This document shows positions 13,170-23,810 of a stretch of 64,000 nucleotides of DNA, in pieces. Origin of the DNA: Amoebidium appalachense (taxonomy: Eukaryota; Ichthyosporea); NCBI GenBank assembly GCA_963693365.1, contig CAVNZM010000004.1:5642001-5706000 (forward strand), written 5' to 3'. Each line of letters starts with the position of its first letter. The stretch's first letter is position 1. A program made the translations under genes and the position numbers. The notes beneath the pieces are model-generated. The model searched no databases and was not told the origin of the DNA. It was given only the letters and a program-made list of their open reading frames with translations.

Positions 13170-14549
13170 TGCACACAAGCACACGCACACACGCACTAGC
13201 ACATGAGCGGAAGCACCTACGCTGCGCGCACACACGCACACTTTCGAACACAAGTACACACACATGCACACGCACATGGGCGGAAGCACCTACACTCCGC
13301 ACACAGGCCCACACTGGCACGCACACACACATGGCCGCAAGCACCTACACTTCCATCACAAGCACGGACATAGGCATGCACACACGCATGCACAGGCACA
13401 CACGGGCGCACACGCACAAACACGTGCACACACCCACGCAAGCATGAACGCAAGCAAAGGCTGACGCCCACAAGGACGTTCTAGCATACGGGCCTGTATA
13501 CACACACAACACACACTCTGACACAAACACATACAAACTAAAGAACCCCCTCCACTGGGTTTTCCCATAAAAAGACGCCACACCCACAACACAACAAAAT
13601 GCAAAACAGCAAAGAAGCGTGCTTAGCGACGGATGAGGTTTAGTTACTGGAAAGGGGAAAGCCTGTTGTAGATCCACGTGTTTGGGAACAGTCAAGTGAA
13701 AGTGATGTGGCTTGGGCTTCTGAGAGCACACCCACTATCACTAAAGCACCGATACATCCGGGCCCCACCCACCTGGTGCTTGAGGCTGTTTGTGGGCGTT
13801 GTTTTCTCATTCAAGTGTCTTCCTGCAGTGTTTGTGGGATTTGTTTTTCTCATTCACGTGTCTTCCTGCAGTGTTTGTGGGATTTGTTTTTCTCATTCAC
13901 GTGTCTTCCTGCAGTGTTTGTGGGATTTGTCTTTCGCATTCACGTGTCTTCCTGCAGTGTTTGTGGGATTTGTTTTTCTCATTCACGTGTCTTCCTGCAG
14001 TGTTTGTGGGATTTAATTTCTCATTCACGTATCTTCCTGCAGTAAGAGTTACCGAGACGGTGGACTTGAGTGAGACAGTCAAGTTTGTGTACCTCCACTT
14101 CATCGGACCCAAGCTATCGTTTGTAAAAAAGGGTCGATATGGCATCGTCTACGGTAGTGTTACCACAAAATTCTTCTCTCCTCACCACGTCATGTTTCCT
14201 GGCATTGAAGATTTAGGAGATATAAGCGACGAAATTGTCATGAGAAAGGTTGCTGAAGCCAGGTATGTGGGCCGACAGTCATCTGGTTCTGTGTGGTTGC
14301 ACGTGCAAGCAATTTTTTCTCAAGTTGCAGCCAGCAAAATGTGTGCTTGTGCTTGCGATGTGTGGGTGAAAGTGGCTTGCTGGGCCGGGAAGGCTTGGCA
14401 GCCGAGGGTAGATGATAAGCCTGAAAGGAAGTCGTTGACGATAAAACATGTTGGTCGTGACTGTGGCAGGAGTTTCTGGTGTCCAGGGAAGGGTGAGATG
14501 GTATGGGAGGCGATAGGGGCAGGCTGGTATTGAAGGGGAGAGAGGGGGT

Positions 14550-14584
<35 letters not shown>

Positions 14585-15853
14585 TGGGGCAGGCTGGTAT
14601 TGGAGGGGAGAGAGGGGTGGGGTGGGGGGGGGGGGGGGGGGGGAGGTGAATGGTGCAGGCTGGTACTGCGGGGGAAAGAAGAGGAGGAGAGGGGGGAGGT
14701 TTTTTGGACAGGCAGGTATTGTGAGGGAGAGAGGGGGAGGGATAGGGAGTGCAGGAGACAGGCTGGTATTGCCGGGTGTGTGTGTGTGTGTGTTTGGAGG
14801 GGGGGGGGGGGGGGGGGGAGGAGGGGGGAGAAGGGCGAGTGAAGTGGCCAGGCTGGTATGGGGGGGAGAGAAGGTGAAGAGGGGGGGAGGGGGGGGGGAG
14901 TGAGAGGAGTGATTGGGCCGGGCTGTTTAGGGGGGAGAAGAGGGGGGGGGGGGGGGGGGGGGGGGGAAGTGAAGGTGGCAGGATGGGGCCGGGCACTAAG
15001 ACTGAGGGGTGGCACAGCGGCACAGCAAAGCACGAGCTGCAGTCCACAGAGGGCCGGCAGGTGCGCAACTTCACGGGCAAGCCCACGTTCCAGGACTCGC
15101 CCCACCTGAAGAAGACCGAGGAGCAAACAAAGCCCCCGCAGGTGGGTGGTTGGGCTGCTGGGGGGGGGGGGGGGGGCTGAGGTGTTGGGGGCAGTTCAAG
15201 CACGTCAAGCCCATCGACACCAAGAAGGCCGACCTGGAGTTTGGGCCCGAGCTAAGGGGCGCCGTAGCGCTGGTGCGCAACGACCAGGCCCCCGTCAACT
15301 GGTGTGCAAAACAAGCCCCGGGGCTAGGCCCAGGTGCGGCATGGGGCTGACTGGTGGGGGCATGCAGGGTGCTGGGCACCTACGAGGGGGGGACCCCAAG
15401 CGGCCCGTGGTGCTGGCAGCAAAGGGCACGGGGGGCCTGGACGAGCTTGTGGGCAGCCTGGACCCGGCCAAGATCATGTACGGCCTGCTGCGCACCACAG
15501 ATGTCTACGAAGGTACGTGGCCCAAGCACGGGCCCTGGCCCCTGGGCCTGCATGCTCACGGGGTGGCTGCAGGCATCACCACCATCAAGTTTGTCTACTT
15601 CAGCTTCATTGGCGAGGACGTGCCCCACATGCAGCGCGCACGCATCTCCGTGCACAAGGGCGCCACCGAGGAGTTCTTCTCGGTATGTGTTGCCTGTTGG
15701 GGCGGTGGGCTGTGTGTTTGGGGGCGGTGCTGACTTTTTGTGCAGCCGTACCACGTGGCGTTTGACGGCATCAGCAGGGCAACAGAGGTCACCGAAGAAG
15801 CGGTGCGGTCCAAGATAGCCGCCGCATCGGGCTCCAAGAACTGGGTCAAGTGA
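12823..15853 (+). CDS. Coactosin-like actin-binding protein with two ADF-H domains
   Basis: Seven exons: 12823-13024, 14043-14262, 15018-15141, 15195-15301, 15368-15512, 15573-15682 and 15746-15853. Domain 1 (residues about 1-141) contains STNWVLAHH, GSGGLQELL and KFVYLHFIG. A linker of about 40 residues follows, then domain 2 (about 183-338) with the parallel APVNWVLGTY, GTGGLDELV and KFVYFSFIGE. These are the core strands and helix of coactosin-type ADF-H domains, which bind actin filaments. Known coactosins are about 140 residues with one domain, so this is a duplicated form of about 338 residues. All splice phases agree, but exon 5 needs one more G in the run at 15379-15385 to hold the frame: the protein reads in one frame before the run and the next frame after it. 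A sequencing error in the G run is the simplest explanation. Intron 1 carries acceptor-like tandem repeats. Confidence 0.83.
13050..13450. repeat. (CA)n and GGCGGAAGCACCTAC minisatellite in coactosin intron 1
   Basis: CA repeats at 13053-13111 and 13140-13166 are followed by three or four irregular units sharing GCGGAAGCACCTAC or GCCGCAAGCACCTAC (about 13205, 13275 and 13333), separated by CA-rich spacers. Confidence 0.85.
13797..14042 (+). repeat. 43-bp tandem repeat, each unit ending in a splice acceptor
   Basis: CCTGCA recurs at 13822, 13865, 13908, 13951, 13994 and 14036, a 43-bp period with the last unit 42 bp. Each unit contains a T/C-rich stretch and CTTCCTGCAG, a good 3' splice site. 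The last CAG is the acceptor used for exon 2 at 14043. Confidence 0.9.
14505..14970. repeat. Poly-G and CAGGCTGGTATTG repeats in coactosin intron 2
   Basis: Five or more irregular units start with CAGGCTGGTA(T/C)TG (near 14520, 14589, 14657, 14759 and 14849) and continue into GGGAGAGAGGGG and long G runs (14551-14583, 14624-14643, 14799-14818, 14943-14966). Confidence 0.85.
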
Positions 15854-18166
15854 CCACACACCCTGCTATGCACCCTGCCTGGCCGTGCATTATAAGCACG
15901 GCCCTGTGCTCAGCCTACTGCTATGACCTTGCACACATGTTACAGCTCCATTCCCCTTGCCTTTTTCAGTTTCGCGTTTTTCTGGCATGCCTTTTGAAGG
16001 TTCTATGTGCTCTTGTATTGTGTTTGATACGTTATGTGCGCACACACGCTGTTCTTGTAGGGTCTGATTGATGCAACCAGAGCATCCCTATTGTCAGTCG
16101 GTCGGCAGGTAGTAGCATTGCATGGGGGGCATCTGCAGAGTGGATTGGTGGTGCCGGATTGGGCATGCTCTGTCGGTCTAGGTCACAAATGGGTGATCGC
16201 TGTTGCAGATGCCTACCTAAACAGGACAAATTGAACGAGTATGGCAGTATTTCTCAATGGAACGTCCTTTGTATGTCGGTTGCCCAGAAGTGGCTGTCCC
16301 GTGTATGGTAAAACACACTCAATGAGCCCCCGTGACGTCACATTTGACGTCAATATGGCGTCACATGGAGAAGGGCCGCCATACACCTGTGTCTGTGCCG
16401 TGTGTGCAGGGCCCCATGTTAGGCCTGCAGCGCTGGTGGCTACGGCTACGACTAGATGGCCTACACACATGTGCATGCCCACACGTATAGCCGGTGGCCC
16501 CCTGACCCCCTCACCCCACGCACACAATGCCCCCCCCCACCCCCACCCCACCCCACCCCCGGGGGGGGCGGCATAGTATTACATCTGATTACCTAGCCGC
16601 TGCCTATGTAGAAGCCCCACCAGTGCACATTGAGGTAAAGGTGGTGTGCGTGTGCGTGTGTGGGTGGGGGGGAGGGCAGGGGGGGGATATTGATTGTTTA
16701 ATTAATAGGGCTGTATGCACACGCACAGCTGAGAGCAGTGGGTTTTGGTGCCTTGGTCTACTGGGGGGCAGGGCAGGCTGACCGGCCACACGTGCACCTT
16801 GCATGGCTGGCTGCCAGTGGCTCTGCAGCCAACGGGCCAGCAGCAGCCAGCACCGTGCAAGCCTGTGTCTGGGGTGCCGCCGCACACATGCAGCAGCCAT
16901 GGAGTATCTAGGGTGGAACAGGCTATGTAGCCAAGCCCGGTTGTGTGTAAAACATACACGTGCCATCAACATGGACGGGCTTAGCCTTACGGCATGATAG
17001 AAACTGCATGTGGAGAAAAACCTCATTGGAGGTGATACGTGGTGTGTGCAAGGGAGCACAGATCATGATCATGCATGTAGGCCACACAGAATACATAGCA
17101 ACTATTAGCATACCATAGCTATAGGCAACTTTGAGACCAAGATATGCAAGTGAAACTGGAGAGTGCATCCAATCGTGATTGGACATGTGCGTGTGCATGC
17201 ACCGGGTACGTACACAACAAGAAGATTCCCGAGGGAGCGAAAGAAGGGGTTGAGGGGAAGACAGACAGTGAGAGAGATGGAGAGAGGGAGGGGGGGGGGG
17301 GGAGGGGGAGAGAGAGGGAGAGTACGAGTGTGTCACGCTGTGGCTGGTGGAGGCCATACCACTATGTGCGCATGTAGGCTATTGCAGGTGTGTGTGTAAG
17401 GTGGCAGAGGGTGTGGTGGCTGTATGGTGCAATGCAGATAAGAGCAAGGAATGTTGTGTGTGCACCCTATTAAACCAAACTAATTAGGCGGAATATCTAA
17501 GTTTACCCAGGTAACTAACATTAGTAGCTATGGAGGGGCCCGGGAGTGTTTCTGTGTGGAGGGCAGGCACAAGGTGGGGGGGGGTGGGCACGGTGGCAGC
17601 AGACCCACATTTAGGCCCAGCTAGCCGGCATGCACACAGTGGGTGCTGGTGGCGAAGCTATAAATAGCTGGCTATAGCCATCAGCCTGCTTGTTGCTCAC
17701 TGGGCGGTTCGCAGTTGTGGAATGCTGGCCACAGTGGTTGCATCTATGGCGTTTTCTTGGAGCAAGGGCAACACGGGGAAGAAAGCTCTCCGTGACTTTC
17801 ATGTGGTGTTTTGGCCATGGATGCATTGCTGTGTTTTGGACGTATGTGTCTGTGACTGCGTGTGGTGTCTCTCGTGCATTTTTCCTGGTGAGTTTGCACG
17901 GGTCGGGGCCGGAACCAGTGGGGAAGAGTGTGTGTGCCATGCTCATTATCGTATGCTGTATAGTCGGGGGATTGTTATTACTGGTGGTGGTGGGGGAGGT
18001 TGGGGGGGAGGGTATGTGCGGCCACCATTTGAATGTCATAGAGTGGGATAGCTTTATGCCGCAGATCTGATATGCCAAAGACAGGTGTGGTTTCGGCCCA
18101 CTTCCATCCCCCCCGGCTGCATGCCGCCCCCTGTGTGTGGCCTGTGGCCTACCGCCCCTCCATGCC
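15854..18166. other. Convergent spacer between coactosin-like and coiled-coil genes
   Basis: Contains C and G runs at 16530-16567, GGGA-rich DNA at 17275-17320 and unremarkable sequence otherwise. The short frames are not supported by motifs. Both flanking genes end here, so this should contain their 3' ends. Confidence 0.45.
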
Positions 18167-18231
18167 TCAGCCCGTGGCCGCCAGGTGGCAGCCCAGCAGC
18201 CTGTCCATATCCTGCCCTGCCTGTCACCACC

Positions 18232-18283
<52 letters not shown>

Positions 18284-18836
18284 ACACACACCCTCAGCAG
18301 CTGCAGGCACTCATCCATGCTGCTGCTTGCTGTCACCTCGCTGCTCTTTGGCCCGTCGACCTGCGCCTTCCCCCCGTCTGCAGGCACCTGTTCACTTTCC
18401 CTGGCCACCACATGCCCCGACACTGCACGTTCTTATGTCAGCCCCCCCCCCCCCCCCCCCCCCCCCCTTACCCCCCTCCCCCCGGACCTGGGTCTATCCC
18501 GTGGGCCTCAGCCAGGGCCGTCAGGTGCCGCACCTGGCCCTGCAGCTCCTGCACCAGCCCTGTGCATGCCCAGCCACTCAGCATCAATCCCCCCCCCCCT
18601 CCCCCCCCCGGCCCCACTCACGTGCGCTTGCAGCCACACTCTCGCTGTGTGTCTGCTGCAGCCTTGCCAGCTGGGCCTGACCCACCCGTCAGTATCCCCC
18701 TTCTGCCCCCCCTGCACGTGGCCTGTGTGTGCACCTGTGTGTCTGCCAGCTCCTGCTGTGTGTGCTCGTCCGCTGCAGCCCGGCTCTGTGTGTCCCGACC
18801 CCCTAGCCCCCTGCCTGGCCTCAGTCACTCCTTGCT

Positions 18837-18870
<34 letters not shown>

Positions 18871-19729
18871 CCACTCACCCGCTGGCAGGCACAACCTGCT
18901 GGGCCGCTGGCTGCTTGGCTCGGGCCGAGGGAGGGACAGGAGGGCGCAGGGCTGGCCTGTTGAAGCCGTCAGCACAGAGTGGGTGTCTGGCCGCACAGAA
19001 AACAAACACCACAACAAAAGTACACGGACAGCAACACACAGAACACAGGCGTGAGTACACGGACAAACAGAACAAGCACTCACATACAGTAAGAATGCGC
19101 CCAACCGAGGACCCACAGAGCGAACACACAGAGGGACTCCCAGGACAAATACCCACGCAAGAAAACAAAAGCACAGACGGGACACAAGAAAAAACGTGCA
19201 CACACAGGGACACACAATCACAAACAGTGACACAGGAACACGCAACACAACACCTGCACTTCAAACACAAACAAAGATCTAAACCCAGAACATACACAAA
19301 CACACATAGACACAAAACGCGCACACGCACACAGACAAAGAGCAAACATACACACACACGGATTCAATAGCTAAGACAAGCACACACACGAACACACCTG
19401 GGCACGCAGAATCAATATGCATCACAGGACACGTAGTGCACACGTCCAACTGCAGGGAGGTACAGGATAAACACCCACACAGGGGCACACAAAACACATG
19501 CAAACACAGGAACACACAGAACAAACATGCAAATACCAGCACCCAGCAGGCTTCACACGTGCCTGTTGTCCCTTGCGTCCCGCCTGTCTCTGTGTGCGCG
19601 TGCCTCCACGGCAAGCACTGGTGCACGTCCCTCGGTGGGGGTGGGCCTGGCTCTCGTGCCTGCCTCTCTGGCCTGCGGTTGCGTCGGCACACCTGCCCGG
19701 GGGGCTCGTAGGCGTGACTGGGGTTGCAT
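18167..19729 (-). CDS. Small coiled-coil protein, unidentified
   Basis: Seven minus-strand exons (19729-19693, 18956-18879, 18772-18735, 18676-18622, 18559-18488, 18377-18292, 18211-18167) join in matching phases at GT-AG sites and encode 136 residues. Residues about 38-85 read as a continuous amphipathic helix with heptads, including QQELADTQ, AQLARLQQ and LVQELQGQVRHLTALAEAHG. A hydrophilic stretch and a short C-terminal helix (MDECLQLLRDMDRLLG) follow. The N-terminus is basic and proline-rich. I do not recognise the family; small subunits of vesicle, kinetochore or Mediator complexes have this build, but nothing here decides. The unbroken phase agreement over six introns is the main support. 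The first exon, far upstream, is the least certain. Introns hold poly-C runs at about 18235-18269, 18440-18467 and 18841-18868. Confidence 0.6.
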
Positions 19730-19826
19730 GGTGGGTGGCTGTGCGTAGTGAGGTGGGGTGGGGAGCAAGGCGGTGCACTGCTGGCCAAGGTGGGGGTCTG
19801 TGCCTATGGGCCGTGCATATGTACGC

Positions 19827-19980
19827 GTGTGTGGCCTACACCTGCATCTACGTGTGTGGCCTACACCTGCATATACGTGTGTGGCCTACACCTGCATGTA
19901 CATGTGTGGCCTACGCCTGCATGTACGTGTGTGGCCTACGCCTGCATATACGTGTGTGGCCTACGCCTGCATATAAATAT
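19827..19980. repeat. 25-bp minisatellite
   Basis: About six units of GTGTGTGGCCTACACCTGCA plus five bases, with period 25 read from the GGCC positions (19833, 19858, 19883 and on). The period is not a multiple of three, so the open frames over it are coincidental. Confidence 0.85.
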
Positions 19981-21776
19981 GTGGTTCTACACAGCAACGC
20001 CAAAATTTAGGCTAGGTATATACATGCACATGCGGCACGTGACTGTTATTATTATTGTTGGAGTGTAGCTAGGCATATACAGGCATATGGGGCACCTGAT
20101 TATGCACCATAGTAGTATGTGTGCAGGCCAGCATATGGGGATATACAGTATGGGTGTGTGTGGCTTAAGAGGCTCTATGGGTGTGTGGCCTATGAATCGG
20201 CATTTAAGTGTGTGTCAGAACTCTCGGTGTACGTGCGTGTGTGAGCCTGGCACAGGCATATGCGTGCCTATTGTTGGCTACACGGTGCGGCGGAGACCAG
20301 GCACCAGCGGGCCCTTCTTGTATGTATGCGTGTCCTGCAAGATTGACTGTAGCTGACACTGGCACTGCATGTGGAAGGAATGTACCATGTAGGCCTACTT
20401 GCATCACATCGTGGCCGACAGCTCAGGGAATACAGCAACACACGTAGCAGGGCACGGCTGTGTGCATGTCTTGGGTCCAGCCTTCACGGTGGCGCTTCTT
20501 TTCAGATATCACAGATCATGCGTACGCTCACATAGCCCACGAACTCACACATGATAGGCATATGTCCGCGCAAAAGAGTGAACACACCACACAGTACTAA
20601 TATTCCCTAATACATGAACCACCCGTCACCCGTTCCCACACAAATGCTTCGCATGGCACACGTACACACATGCACATCCCACACACACCCACACCCTCAC
20701 ATCCACACACACCCACGCACGTCTACCTGCATGCTTACACGCCCGCGCACACTCACACCCAAGTACACCCAAGCACACGCACACCTGCATGCATGCACAC
20801 ACCCACACGAACATGTACGCCCCCCAGAGCACATATTCACATGGATCAAAACACACCAAACACATGCTGGGTACACAGTAACTAGAGACGGGCAAGCTGG
20901 TACCCTTTCCGTGTGCCTCGAGAAGGGCAAATGCAATCTCCCTCCCCCTTGCCCCCGCATGGCACTTGAGGACCCAAGCACCCACTCAGTGCCGCCGACA
21001 CACAGCCCCCAGAGCACATCAAAGCCCCTGCGCTGATGCGTGCACACATACACACGCACGGTGCACGCGCATGAGCACCCCCCCCCACCCCCCCCTCCCC
21101 CCGCCTTCCCAGACACACATTGTGTCACACATCCCCCCTAGTACACATAATTGCCCGTGTGTTGATCGTCAGTACACACACACGGACAAACATGTCGTAC
21201 ACGCACACACAGTACACAGGGTCATACATAGACTAGCCTCCTCCGTCAGCTCACAAAGCTGTTGTCGTGGCGTTTGTGCACCTTAGAGGCCAGCAGCACG
21301 ACCCTCATATGTTGTGTGGTGGCGGGGCCAAAGCCTGCAAGGACAGAGCATACCGGTGCTGCCCCGTGCCAGGCCAACCTTGACAGTCACGGGACAACAG
21401 GCAGCCACAAGGTTGCCCACTGGCCACCCCAGCCTGTGGCTGGTGCTGTGTGCCGGCACGTATGGTGCGCCCCAACACCCACCTGTGCCGGCCACCTGCC
21501 CTCACAGCTGTGTGCTGGCACCCCCGAGGTTCCTGGCCAAGCACCAACCCCGTCGATACACACAGCCGGCTATTCTAGGCCACGCAGAAATACTGTAATA
21601 GCCTCACGGCCCCTTGCTTGGGCACGTCTGGTGCCAGGGGTATGTTGTTTTCGAAACCTTGCATTCGTGCACTTCAAGACCACTAGTTATCGACACGCAC
21701 TACGGAAATAGGAAGGACTACGTTGCCAGTGTCCACTTCTGCTCTGCAAGCCACTGCCGAGCCAGAGCTGCCTCAC

Positions 21777-21842
<66 letters not shown>

Positions 21843-22033
21843 ACACACACACTCACTAGCCTATCCACCCGCCACTCCACACAACTAGGTCCGAAAAAAT
21901 TGCCAACTATAACCCCCTGCCCTTCCCCCCTACCACTAAGGTGTCTTGCTGGACTCTCGGCCCCCGGCTACTCCATCTACAAGCCCTCACTCAATTCATC
22001 AGGGATCAATAACCCGAAAGGCAGGAAGGACTG

Positions 22034-22065
<32 letters not shown>

Positions 22066-22221
22066 ACCCCGCGGCCCCTTTGCCCCGAAGTGAGATCGTG
22101 AAGGGCTTGCGGATCATCATTTCCCCCCCTCGAGCTCCTCAACCACGCTAGGAGCGGCAGGGACTGCTGGTATCTCCTCCCCCCCCTCCCTCCCCCCATG
22201 GCTTGCAGGACAGTGGCCGCC
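19981..22221. other. Spacer with a few unassigned exon-like frames
   Basis: Mostly CA-rich or unremarkable DNA with poly-C at 21780-21828 and 22036-22066. Three minus-strand stretches look exon-like but I could not join them: 21329-21243 (after a CAG, ends KRHDNSFVS and stop), 21768-21715 (ends EQKWTLAT and stop) and about 22175-22067 (contains NDDPQALHDLTSGQ). They may be the remains of a gene downstream of RPB4. Confidence 0.25.
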
Positions 22222-22692
22222 CTACGCCTGGAACGACTTGCTGACGTTCATCTCGTCCAGGAGCTCGCGCAGCACGTGGTCGTCTATGCGGTCGCGCGTG
22301 CAGCCGTCCACGTCCACGCGCGTGTCCAGGCTGGGCAGCAGATACTTGGCCTCCTCCTCCTGCTCGGGGCACAGGTTGGCCAGGCACGCCACCTCCCACT
22401 CGGCCAGCAGGCCCTTGTTTTCCAGCAGCCGGCGCACGTCGCGCGCGGCGTCCTTTGTCTTGAAGTTTGCGAACTTCTGGCAGTAGGCCAGCGTCTTCTG
22501 GAACAACTCGCTGGCCGTGCGGTCCAGCATGTCCTCATCGGCCGCCTCGGCCTCGCGCTGCCCCTCGAGGATGAAAAACACCTCGGCGTTGAACAGCGGC
22601 TTGGCCCTACCGCCCCCAAAGTCCTCGCCAAACTTGAGCTCGGCCGCGTCCTCCGCCTCCGCCAGCCGCCGTGCTGCCTCTGCCGACGCCAT
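22222..22692 (-). CDS. RPB4: DNA-directed RNA polymerase II subunit RPB4
   Basis: Single-exon gene of 156 residues, close to the family length (human 142). Residues 18-30 contain the conserved LKFGEDF start of the Rpb4 fold. The HRDC-like helical domain follows with LFQKTLAYCQKFANFK and then the hallmark EVACLANLCPEQEEEAKYL. The protein ends in VSKSFQA, like the KRSFQY end of animal RPB4. RPB4 pairs with RPB7 to form the stalk of RNA polymerase II, which acts in initiation and mRNA export and decay. The first ATG in frame is used, and it sits directly before the conserved region. An archaeal or Pol III (RPC17) homologue is less likely because of the LANLCPE motif. Confidence 0.93.
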   Translation of the reverse strand: MASAEAARRLAEAEDAAELKFGEDFGGGRAKPLFNAEVFFILEGQREAEAADEDMLDRTASELFQKTLAYCQKFANFKTKDAARDVRRLLENKGLLAEWEVACLANLCPEQEEEAKYLLPSLDTRVDVDGCTRDRIDDHVLRELLDEMNVSKSFQA

Positions 22693-23776
22693 GGTTTGTT
22701 TGGCCTAGTGCGACTGAGCCGCTTGGTGCTAACGTTACATGCCAAGTTTGTTGCAAAACGAGAGTCTGTGTGCGCTTACGTAAGACGCTGCGGTGCGCAC
22801 CAATAATTTAGCTTGGAAGCCTTGGCTTAGCCCTACAATAGAGCCTGCCTCAGACAGTGTTGGCTATGGCCTACACAGGCGAGAGGCATGTGGTGTCAAG
22901 GAAAAGCACTTTCTATTCTGCGAGTTTCTTCTGTATGTAAAACCGCACTGGTATATTCACTACTTTTACGGCTGAAAAAGCTTCTTGGCCTTATCGGCCT
23001 CACCTCTCAGGCCTAGTGGGCAAGCTGCCGTCTGGTCGACACCGGGTCAGGCTGATTGAGCTGCCAGGGGCCTGTAGCGTGTGCGGTACTTTGTCTGCCC
23101 ACAAGCCACTTGCCCTGAAGCCCCCCGCATGCAGGAGCAGCGTCAACTCGAAGGGTTCGTAAACATGGTGGAAAAACTCCCGTATCCTCTTTGACACACT
23201 CATGCATACACACACACAGTCGTACACGCAGGCATGACCACACTCGTTCGTAAACAAAATACGGGATGCAAAAGCGGTACACACGTGCGAAATACACACA
23301 GGCCCGTTTGGAGGTTCCCTTGCGCACGCACACACGCATGCACACACACACGCATGCACGCACACACACACACACGCATGCACACACACGCACACACACA
23401 CACACACACACACGGGCGCGCGCACTCACACCCATACACAACCACACACGCACACGCACACGCACACGCACAAAAAACGCACACGCACACGCACCCCCTC
23501 CCTTCGCCCCCAACACACACGCACAAAGACAAAAATTAACAGCCAGGTTTGTGCATGCACCCCTACACACCCACGTCCGTTCAACGTAGAGCAAACGGAG
23601 GAAGGAAGGGGCAAGGGAAGGGAAGAGGGTGGACGGGAGGATGGGAGAGTGGAGGAGGTAAGGAAGAGAAAATGGGTTGGTTGAACTCGTGGGTGGGTGG
23701 GCTATTGAGCAGGTTGTGGAGGGGGGGGGGGGGGGGGGGGGAAGAGAGAGAGGGAGGGGGGAAGAGAAAGGGAGAG

Positions 23777-23810
<34 letters not shown>

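Noticed and set aside
14238-15203. Minus-strand frame of 321 residues over the coactosin-like gene
   Set aside because: Antisense to supported exons and introns; Pro-rich because of intronic G runs.
23000-23190. Minus-strand frame containing REFFHHVYEPFELTLLLHAG
   Set aside because: Reads somewhat like protein, but there is no family motif, no convincing acceptor and no neighbouring exon in phase.
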